NCBI GenBank assembly: GCA_021811315.1
Contig: JAJZPF010000006.1
Location: 37,314 to 101,313 of the forward strand
Reading direction: 5' to 3'
Origin: a bacterium
GTDB taxonomy: Bacteria; Elusimicrobiota; Elusimicrobia; Elusimicrobiales; UBA9959
DNA length: 64,000 nt
The notes below the pieces were generated by a model. That model had not been told where the DNA came from and did no database searches. It saw only the letters and a list, made by a program, of their open reading frames with translations. The translations under genes and the position numbers were made by a program. Position 1 is the first letter of the stretch, and every line of letters begins with the position of its first letter. Below are positions 36,686-45,734 of the stretch, in pieces.

Positions 36686-38169
36686 AGAAACTCCTTATCG
36701 CGAACCGCGGCGAGATCGCCGTCAGGATCATCAAGAGCGCCCGCGAGCTCGGGATAAAATGCGTCGCCGTGCACAGCGATATCGACCGCGGGGCGCGGCA
36801 CGTGCTGGCCGCCGACGAAGCCCGCTGCATAGGCGAAGCCTCCCCCCTTAAAAGCTATCTCGACATGGGCAAGATCATAGCCGCCGCCAAGGCCAGCGGC
36901 TGCGACGCTATCCATCCCGGCTACGGCTTTCTTTCCGAAAACCCGAAGTTCGCCGCCATGGTGGCGGAAGCCGGGCTGACCTTTGTCGGACCCAGGTCGG
37001 AAACCATAGCCCTGATGGGCGATAAAGTAGCCAGCAAAGAAGCTATGAGCAAAGCCGGGGTCCCGGTAGTCCCGTTCGTGAAAGGAACCGAAGAATTTTG
37101 TCTTAAAGAGGCCCCGAAGCTTGGCTATCCGCTGATGATAAAGGCTATCGCCGGCGGCGGCGGGAAAGGGATGCGGATGGTCAGCGCCCCGGAGCAGCTC
37201 AAGCCCGCCCTGGAAGCCGCTTCGCGCGAAGCGCTCAAAGCTTTCGGCGACGGCAGGGTTTTCGTCGAGAAATGCATAGTCAAGCCGCGCCATATAGAAT
37301 TCCAGGTCCTCGCGGATTCCCACGGCAATACCGTCCATCTTTTCGAGAGGGAATGCTCCATCCAGCGCAGGCACCAGAAAGTAGTGGAAGAAGCCCCCTC
37401 TACCGCCCTGAGCGCCAAGGCAAGAGCGGCGATGGCGGACGCCGCGGTAAAAGCCGCGAAAGCGGCCGGCTATGTGAACGCCGGCACGGTTGAATTTATT
37501 TTCGAAGAGCCGGATAAATTTTATTTCCTCGAGATGAACACCAGGCTGCAGGTGGAGCACCCCGTCACTGAGCTGACCACCGGCATAGACCTCGTCAGGG
37601 AGCAGCTGCTTATCGCGGGCGGAGAAAAACTCGGCTTTAAGCAGGAAGACCTGTCGCGGCGCGGGCACGCCCTCGAATGCCGGGTGTACGCGGAGAACCC
37701 GGAGAACAACTTCCTCCCCTCGGCGGGGAAGGTCTTCCTGTTCAGGGAGCCCTCCGGGCCTAATATCAGGAACGACAGCGGCTTCGGTTCCGGGGACGAG
37801 ATAAGCACCTACTACGACCCGCTCATTTCAAAGCTGGTCACCTACGGCGCCACGCGCGAGGAAGCCCGGCTCAGGATGCTCGCCGCGCTCCGCGAATACG
37901 TGGTGCTCGGTGTCAGCACGAACATCGCTTTCCTGATTGATATCGTCTCACATCCGGATTTCTCCGCCGGGAAAACATACACGGACTTCATCCCTAAGTT
38001 TTTCGAAGACTGGAAACCCAGGCGGAAAAAAACGGAGCTCGCCCTCGCCTGCGCCGAACACAGCCGCGCTCACGGCTCACGCGGGAACGCCGCCGCCGGC
38101 CCCGCTAAAGAGGCCGCCTATAATCCCTGGAAAGAGCTCGGCCAGTTCGAGATCGGGACGGGCAAATGA
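36676..38169 (+). CDS. mccA: Biotin carboxylase subunit of methylcrotonyl-CoA carboxylase
   Basis: I start at [13 protein letters not shown] (ATG 36676), 10 bp inside the hydratase gene, giving 497 residues. The ATP-grasp biotin carboxylase hallmarks are NRGEIAVRII, HPGYGFLSENPKFA, IKAIAGGGGKGMR, ERECSIQRRHQKVVEEAPS (key residues ECSIQRR.QK..EE.PS), FLEMNTRLQVEHPVTE and a C-terminal cap. There is no biotinyl domain: the carrier is a separate gene overlapping the stop (ATGA). Most methylcrotonyl-CoA carboxylase alpha subunits join both, so this is a split version. Confidence 0.92.
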   Translation: MGIKKLLIANRGEIAVRIIKSARELGIKCVAVHSDIDRGARHVLAADEARCIGEASPLKSYLDMGKIIAAAKASGCDAIHPGYGFLSENPKFAAMVAEAGLTFVGPRSETIALMGDKVASKEAMSKAGVPVVPFVKGTEEFCLKEAPKLGYPLMIKAIAGGGGKGMRMVSAPEQLKPALEAASREALKAFGDGRVFVEKCIVKPRHIEFQVLADSHGNTVHLFERECSIQRRHQKVVEEAPSTALSAKARAAMADAAVKAAKAAGYVNAGTVEFIFEEPDKFYFLEMNTRLQVEHPVTELTTGIDLVREQLLIAGGEKLGFKQEDLSRRGHALECRVYAENPENNFLPSAGKVFLFREPSGPNIRNDSGFGSGDEISTYYDPLISKLVTYGATREEARLRMLAALREYVVLGVSTNIAFLIDIVSHPDFSAGKTYTDFIPKFFEDWKPRRKKTELALACAEHSRAHGSRGNAAAGPAKEAAYNPWKELGQFEIGTGK

Positions 38170-38657
38170 ACCTCTACACAATAGGCGAAGAAAAATTTGA
38201 AGTCGAATTGAAGAAAGACGCCTTTTTCGTGAACGGGAAAGAAGCCGCCGCCGGCCTTTCATTCGAGCAGTTACCTTTGGGCGGACTTATTATAAAGCTC
38301 GGCGACTCCGTTGTCCCCGCTTTTGTCCACCGCGAAGGCGAAATTTTTTACTGCTGGGTGGCGGGCGAGACTTACCGCGTCTGCGGCATCGACCAGGACG
38401 CGGGGCCCGACGCTTCGGCGCACCATGAAGCCGGCGAAAAAGCGCTTATCGCGCCGATGCCCGGCAAAGTGGTGAAAGTGCTGGCGAAAGCCGGCGACGA
38501 GGTGAAGCGCGGGACGAAGCTGATGATCATCGAGTCCATGAAGATGGAAACCGAGATCTCGGCCCCGGCCGACGGGACCATCTCCGCCGTGAAGTACGGC
38601 GAAGGCGAAGTTTTCAAGGAAGGCGAAGTTCTTGTTGAAATAGACCGGAAAAAGTAA
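38166..38657 (+). CDS. Biotin carboxyl carrier protein for methylcrotonyl-CoA carboxylase
   Basis: A protein of 163 residues. The last 70 residues form a biotinyl domain with the consensus ESMKMET (biotinylated K126), preceded by APMPGKVVKVLAKAGDEV. The first 90 residues resemble the linker domain usually found between biotin carboxylase and biotinyl domains in single-chain alpha subunits. This suggests gene fission of a longer MccA. It overlaps the biotin carboxylase gene by 4 bp and is followed by an acyl-CoA dehydrogenase gene after 9 bp. Confidence 0.92.
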   Translation: MNLYTIGEEKFEVELKKDAFFVNGKEAAAGLSFEQLPLGGLIIKLGDSVVPAFVHREGEIFYCWVAGETYRVCGIDQDAGPDASAHHEAGEKALIAPMPGKVVKVLAKAGDEVKRGTKLMIIESMKMETEISAPADGTISAVKYGEGEVFKEGEVLVEIDRKK

Positions 38658-38666
38658 GGGGACCTC

Positions 38667-39806
38667 ATGTATTTGACGGAAGAACACGCGCTCATAAGAT
38701 CCACTGTCAGGGATTTCGCCCAGAACGAAATAAAGCCCGTCGCGAGGGAACTCGACGAAAAGGCCGAATTCTCGGTTTCCCTTACGAAGAAGATGGGCAA
38801 GCTCGGCCTGCTTGGCATGACGGTCCCGGAGAAATACGGCGGGCAGGGCTATGACTACCTCTCCTATATCATCGCGGTGGAGGAGATCGCCAGGGTGGAC
38901 GGCTCCCAGGCGGCTACCGTAGCCGCGCACAATTCTCTCGGCATAGGCCCTATCAACTATTTCGGCACAGAGGAGCAGAAGAAGAAACTCCTGCCGGGGC
39001 TCTGCAACGGCGAGGGCCTGTGGGCTTTCGGCCTGACCGAGCCGGAGGCAGGCTCCGATTCCCGCGGCACCAAAACCACGGCAAAGCTTACCGGCGAAGG
39101 CTGGAACATAAACGGCTCGAAGACCTTTATCACCAACGCCTCCTCGGCCATGGCGAAGGGCGCCACGGTACAGGTGGTGACGGACGTTAAGGACGGGGTT
39201 AAGGAATTTTCCACCATACTCGTAGAGAAGGGAACGCCCGGCTATACCCAGAGGCACATGAAGGACAAACTGATGTGGCGCGCCTCCGACACCGCGGAAC
39301 TTCATTTCGATAACTGCAAAGTCCCGGAAGCGAATTTGCTCGGCAAGCGGGGCGAAGGCTCGCATATCATGCTGAGCACGCTGGATAACGGGAAGCTTTC
39401 TATCGCGGCCATGGGCCTGGGCCTCGCGCAGGGCGCTTTCGAGATGGCGCTTAAATACTCCCAGGAGAGGGTGCAGTTCGGCAAGCCTATCTGCAAGTTC
39501 CAGGCCACGGCTTTCAAGCTCGCCGATATGGCGATGAAAGTGGAGCTCGCCCGCAACCTGCTCTATAAAGCCTGCTGGCTGAAGGACAACCACAAGCCTT
39601 TCGCGAAAGAATCGGCGATGTCCAAGCTCTATTGCTCCGAAGTGGCCGCGCAGGTGGCCGACGAGGCCGTCCAGATCCACGGCGGCTACGGCCTGATGAA
39701 GGAATTCGACGTGGAAAGGTTCTACCGGGACCAGAGGCTGCTCAGGATAGGCGAGGGGACCTCGGAGATACAGAGGACGGTCATAGCCCGCCATATCGGC
39801 TGCTGA
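38667..39806 (+). CDS. Acyl-CoA dehydrogenase (probable isovaleryl-CoA dehydrogenase role)
   Basis: A canonical acyl-CoA dehydrogenase of 379 residues. The motifs are FGLTEPEAGSDSRGTKT, WNINGSKTFITNASSA, RVQFGKPICKFQATAFKL, VQIHGGYGLMKEFDVERFYRDQRLL (key HGGYG and RDxR) and IGEGTSEIQRT with the usual catalytic-base position. The surrounding genes encode every later step of leucine-derived isovaleryl-CoA oxidation, so an isovaleryl-CoA role is likely. However, isovaleryl-CoA dehydrogenases often have the base displaced to an earlier helix, while here the standard EGTSE glutamate is present, so a general branched/short-chain enzyme remains possible. Confidence 0.87.
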   Translation: MYLTEEHALIRSTVRDFAQNEIKPVARELDEKAEFSVSLTKKMGKLGLLGMTVPEKYGGQGYDYLSYIIAVEEIARVDGSQAATVAAHNSLGIGPINYFGTEEQKKKLLPGLCNGEGLWAFGLTEPEAGSDSRGTKTTAKLTGEGWNINGSKTFITNASSAMAKGATVQVVTDVKDGVKEFSTILVEKGTPGYTQRHMKDKLMWRASDTAELHFDNCKVPEANLLGKRGEGSHIMLSTLDNGKLSIAAMGLGLAQGAFEMALKYSQERVQFGKPICKFQATAFKLADMAMKVELARNLLYKACWLKDNHKPFAKESAMSKLYCSEVAAQVADEAVQIHGGYGLMKEFDVERFYRDQRLLRIGEGTSEIQRTVIARHIGC

Positions 39807-39808
39807 AA

Positions 39809-40726
39809 ATGAAAAAGATCTATTTCCAGGAAGTCGGCCTCCGCGACGGGATCCAGGTCGAGGCGTCGCTCGTCCCCCTCGAAATAAAAATAAAATGGGC
39901 GACGGAGCTGATCGGCTCCGGCATCGACCAGATACAGCTCGGCGCTTTCGTGCGCGCCGATAAAGTTCCGCAGATGGCGGACACGGAGGAGCTTTTCAGG
40001 CATTTCGGCCGGGGCGGCAAACCGGGGGCCGCGGAACTGTCGGCGCTGGTGCTCAACGAGAAAGGCCTGGAGCGCGGGATGAAATGCGGCGTGGAGGTCT
40101 TCTGCATGGGCTCCTCGGCCAGCGAGACGCACAGCCGGGAGAACACCGGGATGGGCTCCGACGAAGCCGCGCTGCGCATCGCCGCGATGGCGAAAGAAGC
40201 TCTGAAGGCCGGAAAAAAAGTCAGGGCCTCCGTGCAGTCGGCCTTCGGCTGCGGCCACGAGGGCCCCGTGCCGGCGGAGAAAGTTTTAACGATAGTTAAG
40301 AAATACCTCGAAGCCGGCGTGCGGAACGTTGGGCTTTCGGACACCGCCGGCCACGCGAACCCGCACCAGGTCGGGCAGCTGTTCCAGGCCGTGGCGGAAC
40401 TGGACCCGGCGGCCGAGCTTTCCTGCCACTTCCACAACGCCTACGCCCTGGGCCTGACGAACTGCTGTTTCGCGCTCGCGGCGGGCGTGACTTATTTCGA
40501 GACCTCTTTCGGCGGGCTCGGCGGCTGCCCCTTCATAAAACTTCCCTCGGGGAACGTCTGCACGGAGGACCTCGTCCACACTTTCCAGCGGATGGGGATC
40601 CGCAAGGACGTAAAGCTGGAGACGATAATAGCCGTAGCGCGGGACGCGGCCGCTTTCTTCAAGCGGGAACTGCCCGGCACGATCATGAAAACAGGGTCTA
40701 TAGTCGATTTCAAAGGAGAAGAATAA
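39809..40726 (+). CDS. Hydroxymethylglutaryl-CoA lyase
   Basis: I start at MKKIYFQEVGLRDGIQVE (ATG 39809), giving 305 residues; upstream sequence is the end of the dehydrogenase gene. The DRE-TIM metallolyase fold is clear: the LRDGIQ metal/catalytic motif, VSVQ-like strand VRASVQSAFGCGHEGPV, SDTAGHANPHQV, CHFHNAYALGLTNC and the flexible GGLGGCPF loop with the reactive cysteine. It cleaves HMG-CoA to acetoacetate and acetyl-CoA, ending leucine breakdown. Stop and next start share one base (TAATG). Confidence 0.88.
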   Translation: MKKIYFQEVGLRDGIQVEASLVPLEIKIKWATELIGSGIDQIQLGAFVRADKVPQMADTEELFRHFGRGGKPGAAELSALVLNEKGLERGMKCGVEVFCMGSSASETHSRENTGMGSDEAALRIAAMAKEALKAGKKVRASVQSAFGCGHEGPVPAEKVLTIVKKYLEAGVRNVGLSDTAGHANPHQVGQLFQAVAELDPAAELSCHFHNAYALGLTNCCFALAAGVTYFETSFGGLGGCPFIKLPSGNVCTEDLVHTFQRMGIRKDVKLETIIAVARDAAAFFKRELPGTIMKTGSIVDFKGEE

Positions 40727-41631
40727 TGGAACAGGCCAGCCTTAAGAGAAAGAAATTCAAAGCCCTTGTTCAGAAAGGCGGCGTGATGCTCCCCGGCGCT
40801 TTCAACGCCCTGACCGCGAAACTGATCCAGAGGGCCGGGTTCAAAGGCGTCTATATCTCCGGCGCGGGCCTGAATAACGGCGCGGGCTATCCCGACATAG
40901 GCCTGCTGACCCTCACCGAATTCGCCGCGATGGCCGGCTATATCGCCGCGGCCACCGACCTGCCCTGCGTCTGCGACGCCGACACCGGCTTCGGCGAGGC
41001 GGTCAACGTTTCAAGGTGCGTCAAAGAGATGGAAAGGGCCGGGATAGCCGGGATCCATATCGAAGACCAGGTCTTCCCCAAGCGCTGCGGCCACCTCTCC
41101 GGCAAGCAGCTCATCCCCGTCGAGCAGATGGTCAGGAAGATAAAGACCGCCGTGCTCAGCCGGGAGGACGGGAATTTCCTCATTATCGCCCGCACCGACG
41201 CGCGCTCCGTGGAAAATTTCGACAAGGCCGTGGAACGCGCCAGGGCTTACGCCGCGGCCGGCGCCGACGTCATCTTCCCCGAGGCGCTGAACAGCAAGGA
41301 AGAGTTCGCCGACTTCGCCCGGAAGGTGAAGACGCCGCTGCTGGCCAATATGACCGAGTTCGGCGTCTCCCCCCTCCTGAGCTCGAAGGAGCTTTTCAAA
41401 CTTGGCTACAAAATAGTCATTTATCCAATGGGCGCTTTCCGCACCATGATGAAAGCCACCGAGGTTTTTTATTCCACCCTCCTCAAAGAAGGCACCCAGG
41501 CGGGCATGCTGGACAAAATGCAGACCAGGAAGGAGCTTTACGCCCTGCTGGATTATGACAGTTACTCGAAGCTGGACGAGAAAGCCTACGGGGATTTCCG
41601 CGGGAACATAAACAAGGAGAAGTCGAAATGA
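40726..41631 (+). CDS. prpB: 2-Methylisocitrate lyase (PrpB)
   Basis: A protein of 301 residues of the isocitrate lyase/PEP mutase fold. The metal-binding motif DADTGFG lies at 84-90 and the catalytic loop KRCGH at 119-123 (C121). Also present are [28 protein letters not shown] (key G-A-x-x-A...G) and [22 protein letters not shown]. It splits 2-methylisocitrate to succinate and pyruvate in the methylcitrate cycle of propionyl-CoA oxidation. It overlaps prpD by 4 bp (ATGA). PrpC (2-methylcitrate synthase) is missing from this operon. Confidence 0.93.
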   Translation: MEQASLKRKKFKALVQKGGVMLPGAFNALTAKLIQRAGFKGVYISGAGLNNGAGYPDIGLLTLTEFAAMAGYIAAATDLPCVCDADTGFGEAVNVSRCVKEMERAGIAGIHIEDQVFPKRCGHLSGKQLIPVEQMVRKIKTAVLSREDGNFLIIARTDARSVENFDKAVERARAYAAAGADVIFPEALNSKEEFADFARKVKTPLLANMTEFGVSPLLSSKELFKLGYKIVIYPMGAFRTMMKATEVFYSTLLKEGTQAGMLDKMQTRKELYALLDYDSYSKLDEKAYGDFRGNINKEKSK

Positions 41632-43070
41632 GCCATATATCCAATGTCAGGCCCGAGACGGACGCGGTGATAGCCAAAATAGCGGACTACGCCGATAATT
41701 TCAAGATAAACAGCGCCGAAGCTTATGACACCGCGCGCTACTGCCTGATGGACAGCCTTGGCTGCGGCATCCTCGCTTTGCGTTTCCCCGCCTGCGCCAA
41801 GCTCCTCGGACCCGTGGTCCCCGGAACCACTGTCCCCGGCGGCGTCCGCGTCCCTGGCACCGATTTCGTGCTCGACCCGATACAGGGAGCTTTCAACATC
41901 GGGACGATGATACGCTGGCTGGATTATAACGACACCTGGCTGGCGGCAGAATGGGGCCATCCCTCGGACAATCTCGGCTCTATCCTCGCCGTGGCCGATT
42001 ATCTCTCGCAGAAGCGCCGCAAAGAAGGCGGGGCCCCGCTGCTGATGAAGGACGTGCTTACCTCGCTCATTAAAACGCACGAGATACAGGGCGTCCTCGC
42101 CCTGGAGAACAGCTTTAACCGCGTAGGCCTCGACCATGTAGTGCTGGTAAAAGTGGCCTCGGCCGCTCTTTCCGCAAAACTGCTCGGCGGGACCCGCGCC
42201 CAGATAGCCGACGCGGTCTCCCAGGCCTGGGTGGACGGGCAGAGCCTCCGCACCTACCGCCACGCTCCTAATACCGGCTCCAGGAAGTCCTGGGCGGCCG
42301 GCGACGCCTGCAGCCGGGCCGTGAAACTGGCCCTGATGACCATGCAGGGCGAGATGGGCTACCCCTCGGCCCTGACGGCGAAGACCTGGGGCTTCTACGA
42401 CGTTCTTTTCAAGGGGAAAGAATTCTCCCTCCCCCAGGCTTTCGGCTCCTATGTGATGGAGAACGTGCTCTTCAAGATCTCTTTCCCCGCCGAGTTCCAC
42501 GCCCAGACCGCGGTGGAATGCGCCGTGAAGCTGCATCCGCAGGTGAAAGACCGCCTCGACCAGGTAAAAGAGGTGCGCGTCCACACCCACGAGTCCGCCC
42601 TGCGCATCATAGACAAGAAAGGCCCGCTGCACAACCCGGCGGACCGCGACCATTGCCTGCAGTATATGACGGCCATCGGCCTGATCTTCGGCGGCCTTGA
42701 AGCCGACCATTACGAGGATAAAGTGGCGAAGGACCCAAGGATAGACGCGCTCCGGGACAAGTTCACGATGACGGAGGAGCCCCGCTATACCAAAGAGTAC
42801 CTGGACCCTTCCAAGCGCTCCATCTCCAACGCCGTGCAGATCTTCTTCAAGGACGGGACCAGCACGGAGAAAGTCGAAGTGGAATATCCTATCGGCCACC
42901 GCCGCCGCAGAAAGGAAGGCATCCCGGAGCTCGTAAAGAAGCTGGATGCGAACCTTAAGACCCGCTATTCGGACGAGAAGCGCTCGGCGATAATGAGCTC
43001 TTTCTCCGACCCGGTGAAATTCGAGAACATGCCCGTAGATAAATGGATGGAGCTGCTGCGCCCGTCCTGA
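41628..43070 (+). CDS. prpD: 2-Methylcitrate dehydratase (PrpD, MmgE family)
   Basis: A protein of 480 residues of the MmgE/PrpD family. The signatures are [45 protein letters not shown] (active-site D-Y-N-D-T and GHPSD), [10 protein letters not shown] and [12 protein letters not shown]. It dehydrates 2-methylcitrate to 2-methylaconitate. Length agrees with bacterial PrpD. It pairs with the overlapping prpB gene and is followed after 10 bp by an HMGL-like gene. Confidence 0.93.
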   Translation: MSHISNVRPETDAVIAKIADYADNFKINSAEAYDTARYCLMDSLGCGILALRFPACAKLLGPVVPGTTVPGGVRVPGTDFVLDPIQGAFNIGTMIRWLDYNDTWLAAEWGHPSDNLGSILAVADYLSQKRRKEGGAPLLMKDVLTSLIKTHEIQGVLALENSFNRVGLDHVVLVKVASAALSAKLLGGTRAQIADAVSQAWVDGQSLRTYRHAPNTGSRKSWAAGDACSRAVKLALMTMQGEMGYPSALTAKTWGFYDVLFKGKEFSLPQAFGSYVMENVLFKISFPAEFHAQTAVECAVKLHPQVKDRLDQVKEVRVHTHESALRIIDKKGPLHNPADRDHCLQYMTAIGLIFGGLEADHYEDKVAKDPRIDALRDKFTMTEEPRYTKEYLDPSKRSISNAVQIFFKDGTSTEKVEVEYPIGHRRRRKEGIPELVKKLDANLKTRYSDEKRSAIMSSFSDPVKFENMPVDKWMELLRPS

Positions 43071-43080
43071 GGGAGAAAGA

Positions 43081-44106
43081 ATGAAATATCCTAAAAAAGT
43101 CGTCCTGGGCGACATCACCGTGCGCGACGGCTTCCAGCACGAGGACAGGACCATCCCGACGCGGGCCAAGCTCTGGTGCATGGAGCAGCTGATCCTGGCG
43201 GGCTACAAACGGCTGGAAGTAACTAACCTGGGCAACCCGGCGGGCATGCCGCAGTTCGCCGACGCCGACCAGCTTCTGCAGGCCATCCATAGCAGCAAAT
43301 TAATAAAGGACAAGCTGAAGGACGTGGAGCTCACGGCCGTGACCATCAGGGAAAAGGCCGCGGAGCGGGCCTTCGAAGTCAGGCAGAAAGGCTGGGGCCC
43401 CGACCGGATATTGTTCATGGTCTCCACCAGCGAGGCCCATCACAAGAAGAATTCGGGGCTGTCCCTGGAAGAGTACTGGAAGATGTGCGAGATCTATATC
43501 AAGAAAGCGCATCAGAACGGGATCAAGGTCTGCGGAACGGTTTCCACTATCTGGGGCTGTCCTATCGTCGGGCCCACGGAGCTGAAGAAAGCGGTGGAAT
43601 TTACCAAGCGCTTCCTGGACATCGGGGCGGACGACATCGAGCACGCCGACCACGACGGGTCGGCCTCGCCGGATAAGGTTTTCGATTATTTCTCGATGGT
43701 GCTTAAAGATATCCCGGACCCGAAGCGGCATGTGGCGCATTTCCACGTGACCCGCGGCTGGGGCCTGGCGAACGTGCTTGCGGCGCTCCAGGCGGGGATC
43801 ACCCATTTCGAGGGCACGATGGGCGGCATCGGCGGCCAGCCCGCTAATTTCGTGGACGGCTGTCCTGTCGCCGGGACCGGCAAGCATTATTACGCCGACC
43901 CCGGCATAGTCGGCCTGGTCTCTTCCGAGGATATGGCCGTGATGATGGACGAAATGGGCATAGACACGGGCCTCAATATAGACCGCGTGCTCGAGATAGG
44001 CCAGGCGACGGAGCGCATCCTCGGCCGCCGCCTCCGCTCGGAAACCGTCCACTCCGGCCGCGTCCCCAAAACCCCGACAGGCCGAGGCTCGCCGGTGACT
44101 ATCTAA
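43081..44106 (+). CDS. Second DRE-TIM metallolyase of HMG-CoA lyase-like family
   Basis: A protein of 341 residues with GDITVRDGFQHEDRTIPT (the RDG metal/catalytic motif), an extended second strand set, DDIEHADHDGSASPDKVFDYF and AHFHVTRGWGLANVLAAL, where H-x-H corresponds to the divalent-metal histidines. The loop GGIGGQPANFVDGCPVAGTGKHY is longer than in the typical lyase encoded at 39809. It is clearly distinct from that gene and lies after prpBD. It may cleave or condense another acyl-CoA, for example a methylcitramalyl- or hydroxyacyl-CoA. It is not recognisable as the missing PrpC, which belongs to the unrelated citrate synthase fold. Confidence 0.75.
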   Translation: MKYPKKVVLGDITVRDGFQHEDRTIPTRAKLWCMEQLILAGYKRLEVTNLGNPAGMPQFADADQLLQAIHSSKLIKDKLKDVELTAVTIREKAAERAFEVRQKGWGPDRILFMVSTSEAHHKKNSGLSLEEYWKMCEIYIKKAHQNGIKVCGTVSTIWGCPIVGPTELKKAVEFTKRFLDIGADDIEHADHDGSASPDKVFDYFSMVLKDIPDPKRHVAHFHVTRGWGLANVLAALQAGITHFEGTMGGIGGQPANFVDGCPVAGTGKHYYADPGIVGLVSSEDMAVMMDEMGIDTGLNIDRVLEIGQATERILGRRLRSETVHSGRVPKTPTGRGSPVTI

Positions 44107-44123
44107 ACCCGTAGAAGCACGAA

Positions 44124-44159
44124 GAAGCCCCGGCTAAAACCGGGGCTTCTTATTTCTAT
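44124..44159 (+). terminator. Rho-independent terminator of the leucine/propionate operon
   Basis: Perfect 10-bp stem GAAGCCCCGG (44124-44133) with CCGGGGCTTC (44140-44149), loop CTAAAA, followed by TTATTTCTAT. It lies 18 bp after the stop of the last gene. Confidence 0.93.
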
Positions 44160-44186
44160 ACAGAAAGAGCCGCGAGATGCCCAGTC

Positions 44187-44318
44187 GGGGCGGCAAGGGT
44201 ATGGGCCCGTCGCTCACGGCGTCGGCCACACCGTGGCCGCGCCTCCCCTCTCGGCCCTCGCGCTTATGCAAGCTCGGGCCTCCGAGAGGTCGCTCCGAAC
44301 CCATACCCTTGCCGCCCC
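44187..44318 (-). repeat. Structured repeat R1, copy C (inverted orientation)
   Basis: Perfect 19-bp arms, GGGGCGGCAAGGGTATGGG at 44187-44205 and its complement at 44300-44318, enclose two hairpins. Read on the minus strand, the first is CCTCTCGG...CCGAGAGG (44282-44289 with 44246-44253) topped by GCTT-GCAT-AAGC (44262-44273). The second is GGCCAC-GGT-GTGGCC (44224-44238). Both internal hairpins match copies A and B, loop included, but the outer stem is completely different in sequence. No protein-coding frame of substance overlaps it. Between this element and the next gene (44319-44471) I see nothing further. Confidence 0.85.
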
Positions 44319-44471
44319 TCCACCGAAAAGGGACCAGCTTTTCCTCTCATATTTCTTTAATTACCATCAAAAAAAACCACCGATTCCAGGCAACTAGAGC
44401 TATTTCACTAGCTGGAAGTTGTTTAGTTCTGCGTTCCTTTCCTTGTGCACTTTTACTGTCTGCCATATCAA

Positions 44472-45575
44472 TTAACAACCATCTAAATAATTATATACTT
44501 CAACAAAGCCTCTTGGCGTATATTCTAAAATGCTTATTACTCTACTGTTAAAACCAGTGTATTCAAGCAGTATTTCACCAAATCCATTTTGATTAGAATC
44601 AACTATCTCTTGTACTTCCCCTGCCATTGTGTTCCACTCTGCACAATTATCACAGACAGAATATCCGGAGGAAATAGAGTCGTAGCTTAGTATTTTCTTT
44701 ATTGTAAAATTATTCTTTTGGTCAGGCTCAATGAGAAGGTTGACCTGTGACACACATGCGTGTTTCATTTCCCAACTGGCTTTTACTAGAAGAGCTGGAA
44801 TAGGGTTTGCAGTGCTTAGTACAACTACTTTTGCCGACCAGTTCATTTTAAGGTGGGTTTTAGCGCTTTCTGCAGATAAAGCCAGGAACTCTTGATTTTC
44901 CGCCTTTACTCTGGCAATATCTTCTAAAGGCGGGCCACTACGCTCCTTAACATTCAACTCCTCTTTTAAATCCATGAATCTATTTACCCATATCTCGTTA
45001 AAATATTGATCTATCGCTTTTACTATTAAAAGTTTCTGGTTAGAGGTAATTTCAATATCCGGACGCATGCCTATAGACGAAAAGGGATTGGGCGCTTGCC
45101 CTGGGCAGCTTGCAATAAGGCGATAAATCCTATTTGTGTAGAATTTCCCTCTATCCGCTGCTTTTATATCAAGGGCAATGGTGTTGACCCCTGAGTCACA
45201 GCCAGGGGTAGTCTTCGTCACCCACCCAATTCTTCCTTGAACGTAGGCCCCGTTGCTAAGATACACAATGCATGCTGGATTCGCCCTGTTATTATTTGAG
45301 CCGCTATAGTTGCACTGATGCCGCTCCACTTTACCGCCAGATGTAAGTTGAACAAAATCAGAAACAGTAATGTTAGAGCAACTTTCACCAGCAAAATCAA
45401 AATTATTCATAGGTAACACCACTACCCATGGATCTGGATGAGCCTTCATGTCCACTTCTACAACTATAGGCCCCACCCCAGGTGTCTCACCAACAACATC
45501 CTCTGCCGCAGCAGTTACCAGAAACAGACTTAAAACCCACGCAATGCCAATATGTTTTATAAAACTATTTTTCAT
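44472..45575 (-). CDS. Low-GC exported protein of unknown function
   Basis: I start at MKNSFIKHIGIAWVLSLFLV (ATG at 45573-45575), which gives a signal peptide cleaved near AAA-ED and 367 residues. The G+C content is about 43%, against roughly 57% for neighbouring operons, and ATA/TTA-rich codon use suggests recent transfer. The mature protein contains several cysteines in pairs (GESCSN, RHQCNYSG, YSVCDNCAEW), which may form disulfides. No family was recognised. The last stretch LEYTGFNSRVISILEYTPRGFVEVYNYLDGC is beta-rich. It has its own promoter and is bracketed by inverted R1 copies. Confidence 0.72.
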   Translation of the reverse strand: MKNSFIKHIGIAWVLSLFLVTAAAEDVVGETPGVGPIVVEVDMKAHPDPWVVVLPMNNFDFAGESCSNITVSDFVQLTSGGKVERHQCNYSGSNNNRANPACIVYLSNGAYVQGRIGWVTKTTPGCDSGVNTIALDIKAADRGKFYTNRIYRLIASCPGQAPNPFSSIGMRPDIEITSNQKLLIVKAIDQYFNEIWVNRFMDLKEELNVKERSGPPLEDIARVKAENQEFLALSAESAKTHLKMNWSAKVVVLSTANPIPALLVKASWEMKHACVSQVNLLIEPDQKNNFTIKKILSYDSISSGYSVCDNCAEWNTMAGEVQEIVDSNQNGFGEILLEYTGFNSRVISILEYTPRGFVEVYNYLDGC

Positions 45576-45602
45576 ATTAAACTCATGCAGCATCAGAAGA
45601 AT

Positions 45603-45638
45603 TGCCAGGAAACATAAGTAAAGAAAAGTCTCCTGGCA
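45603..45638 (-). promoter_or_regulatory. Leader hairpin of the low-GC exported protein
   Basis: Perfect 8-bp arms TGCCAGGA (45603-45610) and TCCTGGCA (45631-45638) lie within the predicted 5' leader, about 27 nt before the ATG. On the plus strand the arm is followed by CCTTTTT, so it could also act as a terminator for plus-strand transcription. Confidence 0.55.
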
Positions 45639-45655
45639 CCTTTTTCCCCGGCTAT

Positions 45656-45684
45656 ATTCTATGGGGTAGGAGCGGTTTTGTCAA
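45656..45684 (-). promoter_or_regulatory. Sigma70-type promoter TTGACA-17-TAGAAT
   Basis: On the minus strand TTGACA (45684-45679) is spaced 17 bp from TAGAAT (45661-45656), pointing at the low-GC exported protein. Transcription would start near 45649. The -35 box lies in a GCGGTT/AACCGC hairpin (45672-45688). Confidence 0.8.
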
Positions 45685-45734
45685 CCGCGGCACTTAATTA
45701 TACTTTCGGGATCACATAGAGAAACCGGGGTTGA

